Assembly: GCA_964352905.1 (NCBI GenBank)
Contig: CAYGTS010000121.1
Span: 1 to 7,791 of the forward strand
Source of the DNA: CAYGTS01 sp964352905
GTDB lineage: Bacteria; Pseudomonadota; Gammaproteobacteria; JAHCLG01
DNA length: 7,791 bases
Direction: 5' to 3'
A program made the translations under genes and the position numbers. This document shows positions 6,547 through 7,791 of the stretch, one piece after another; position 1 is the stretch's first letter; each line of letters begins with the position of its first letter. The notes below the pieces were generated by a model. That model was not told the origin of the DNA. It saw only the letters and a program-made list of their open reading frames with translations, and made no database searches.

Positions 6547-7261
6547 ATGCCATACCTTTTTTATTGGTATTTTTCCCAGGCTTAGAAAGTTGTAATGTCT
6601 GCCACTCTCTAAAAAGACTATCGCGTGAGCGTTGATAAGTTTCATCCAGTGTTTTCATAGCGGTTATTCCTAAGGTATTAAAATGACCATAGTCATTTTT
6701 CTTTTCACACCAACCTACAAGAATTCTACCCGAAGTAAAATAGCCAATAGTAAATGGCCACACTATTTCCTTAGTACACGTTCCATTTTGCGATTGATAA
6801 GCAATATAAATTTTCTTTTGCCCGCGAATTGCTTCTCGCAAAGAAGTTAAGTCTTCTTTCGCCAAAGTTTCTTCCGTAGGAGGCCCTACTCTTAATGAAA
6901 ATGTGTTCATTTCTTTTTTCACGTTGCTCGGTAAAACATGGGTAATTTTGCCTGCAACATCAATGGCTGATTGTGCTAATGGTTTGTCTCCATATTGGGA
7001 AACCCACTGTATCCCTAAGAGCAAGGCTTCGATTTCTGCTTGAGAAAACATGAGTGGTGGCAGGAAAAAACCAGGTTTTAGAACATATCCCACACCTACC
7101 TCTCCTTCTATCTCTGCCCCTTGTGTCTGCAGCGTAGCAATATCCCGATATAAAGTACGCAAACTCACATTTAAGCGTTCAGCGAGTCTCTGCCCACTAA
7201 CAGGATAACGATAACTCCTAAGCACTTGAAGAAGCTTTAAAAGTCTTTCAGTTCTAGTCAT
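6521..7261 (-). CDS. YafY-type HTH/WYL-domain transcriptional regulator
   Basis: This 246-residue DNA-binding regulator has an N-terminal winged helix-turn-helix of the HTH_11 type (about 4-60: RTERLLKLLQVLRSYRYPVS, LAERLNVSLRTLYRDIATLQ, then GVGYVLKPGF). A linker with LPPLMFSQAEIEALLLG follows, then a C-terminal WYL-like domain (about 137-210: LREAIRGQKKIYIAYQS, WPFTIGYF, ILVGWCEKKNDYGHF). The order and length match the YafY family. The usual F-R-x-D-R-I segment after the WCE motif appears here as F194-N-T-L-G-I, so basic residues generally conserved there are missing. The ATG follows AGGG at good spacing. The gene is divergent from the VOC gene and is followed by the GNAT operon after 61 bp. 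It probably controls the VOC gene and itself through the palindrome at 7274-7292. Confidence 0.9.
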   Translation of the reverse strand: MTRTERLLKLLQVLRSYRYPVSGQRLAERLNVSLRTLYRDIATLQTQGAEIEGEVGVGYVLKPGFFLPPLMFSQAEIEALLLGIQWVSQYGDKPLAQSAIDVAGKITHVLPSNVKKEMNTFSLRVGPPTEETLAKEDLTSLREAIRGQKKIYIAYQSQNGTCTKEIVWPFTIGYFTSGRILVGWCEKKNDYGHFNTLGITAMKTLDETYQRSRDSLFREWQTLQLSKPGKNTNKKGMAFDRNTYDR

Positions 7262-7273
7262 AGGCCAAACCCT

Positions 7274-7292
7274 ACTGCCATTTTCTGACAGT
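7274..7292. promoter_or_regulatory. 19-bp palindromic operator candidate in the divergent promoter region
   Basis: ACTGCCATTTTCTGACAGT consists of arms ACTGCCA and TGACAGT separated by 5 bp, with one mismatch between the arms. It lies between the starts of the regulator (7261) and the VOC gene (7342). It overlaps both a possible minus-strand -10 (TATACT, 7295-7290) and a possible plus-strand -35 (CTGACA, 7285-7290). A dimeric regulator bound here would occlude both promoters. Assigning it to the adjacent YafY-type protein is inference from position and symmetry. Confidence 0.5.
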
Positions 7293-7319
7293 ATAACATG
7301 GTATTATCATATATGTTGA
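7290..7319 (-). promoter_or_regulatory. Candidate promoter of the WYL regulator gene
   Basis: Reading the minus strand, TATACT (7295-7290, five of six consensus bases) is preceded at 18 bp by TCAACA (7319-7314, four of six). Transcription would begin about 20 nt before the ATG at 7261, and the -10 overlaps the operator-like palindrome. For the divergent VOC gene, CTGACA (7285-7290) is a good -35, but the following AT-rich stretch (TATCAT at 14 bp, TATATG at 19 bp) offers no well-spaced -10. Confidence 0.35.
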
Positions 7320-7341
7320 TAACTTTTTGTGGAGAAAAATC

Positions 7342-7713
7342 ATGTTAATACCAAATTTATTACTTTTTTATGTGGAAGATCCGTTAGTAAGCGCTGTTTT
7401 CTATGAAAAAATTTTTCAAGCCAAACCAATAGCCTCATACCCAACCTATGTGGCTTTTAGTTTTGAAAATGGATTTACTTTCAGTTTATGGTCAAAACAA
7501 GCAGCAAATTTTGTCTCAGGCGGGGAAGGTCATCGATCTGAACTAGCGTTCATGGTGGAAAATGAAGAAGAAGTGCGTAAGCTTCGAAAAATGTGGGGGC
7601 AGCTCAACGTTAAAATAGAGCAAGAATTGCACGAGGCAACCTTTGGATTAACTTTTGTCGCATTAGACCCAGACAATCATCGTATTCGTGTTTGTATTCC
7701 TGATAAAGATTAG
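7342..7713 (+). CDS. VOC-family protein (glyoxalase / bleomycin-resistance fold)
   Basis: This 123-residue protein is a typical length for a single VOC chain, which usually dimerises to form its binding pocket. It starts MLIPNLLLFYVEDPLVSAVF, the standard first beta-alpha unit with F20-Y21 and a following FQAKP. Next come YVAFSFENGFTFSLWS, GGEGHRSELAFMV, and the closing FVALDPDNHRIRV (about 105-117). Members include dioxygenases, glyoxalases and antibiotic-binding or -modifying proteins. Substrate and metal ligands cannot be assigned here. I chose the ATG at 7342 because GGAG at 7331-7334 lies 7 nt upstream and the protein then begins as family members do; the TTG at 7327 would place this Shine-Dalgarno inside the gene. 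It is divergent from a YafY-type regulator, a pairing that I recall for this VOC subgroup. Confidence 0.88.
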   Translation: MLIPNLLLFYVEDPLVSAVFYEKIFQAKPIASYPTYVAFSFENGFTFSLWSKQAANFVSGGEGHRSELAFMVENEEEVRKLRKMWGQLNVKIEQELHEATFGLTFVALDPDNHRIRVCIPDKD

Positions 7714-7743
7714 TAGCGGTCTGAGGTAAATTCTCTTGCAGCA

Positions 7744-7778
7744 ATTCCCGGTGTAGCGAGGAACAGCCATATTTGGGC
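7744..7778 (-). repeat. Right copy of the window-end inverted repeat
   Basis: Reverse-complemented, this segment starts gcccaaatatgg and matches 20-54 at roughly three quarters of positions without gaps. It follows the VOC gene by about 30 bp and runs close to the end of the window. The copies are too diverged to be the ends of one young transposon and are more likely members of a dispersed extragenic repeat. No transposase lies between them. Confidence 0.5.
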
Positions 7779-7791
7779 AATCTCACATTAA

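Overview
This window is most likely from a low-GC gammaproteobacterium with a host-associated lifestyle, such as a Legionellales or Coxiella-like amoeba or arthropod symbiont. That placement is inference: it rests on an AT-rich background, a large divergent ankyrin-repeat protein, several decayed gene fragments and short dispersed repeats. No rRNA, tRNA, CRISPR array or complete insertion sequence is visible.

Left part (1-1478). The window opens in a short repeat that has a diverged inverted copy at the far right end. Next to it lies the C-terminal piece of a DUF4143/PD-(D/E)XK-type ATPase that has lost its AAA+ half. A GC-rich palindromic scrap then precedes a 225-codon gene of unknown function, whose base composition is clearly richer in G+C than the genes that follow.

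Middle (1479-3989). One AT-rich gene encodes an 836-residue protein with at least three ankyrin-like units in its centre and another near its C-terminus. It is a candidate secreted effector. It converges on the minus-strand cluster, and the gap between them holds the wreck of a class I SAM-dependent methyltransferase gene.

Right part (4111-7713). A tightly packed minus-strand cluster reads leftward. It comprises a WYL/YafY-type regulator, an SSAT-like GNAT acetyltransferase, a striking 578-residue three-domain protein (SpoU/TrmH RNA 2'-O-methyltransferase, MarR winged helix, RimJ/RimL-type GNAT), and the methyltransferase remnant. The GNAT and the fusion overlap by ATGA, and the fusion overlaps the remnant by 11 nt, so translational coupling is likely. 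Divergent from the regulator is a VOC (glyoxalase/bleomycin-resistance fold) gene. A 19-bp palindrome between the two is a good operator candidate.

The most noteworthy item is the SpoU-MarR-GNAT fusion: an rRNA or tRNA methylase, a small-molecule-responsive DNA-binding module and an acetyltransferase in one polypeptide, set in an operon of modifying enzymes. The arrangement suggests a compact drug- or stress-response locus, but the substrates cannot be read from the sequence.
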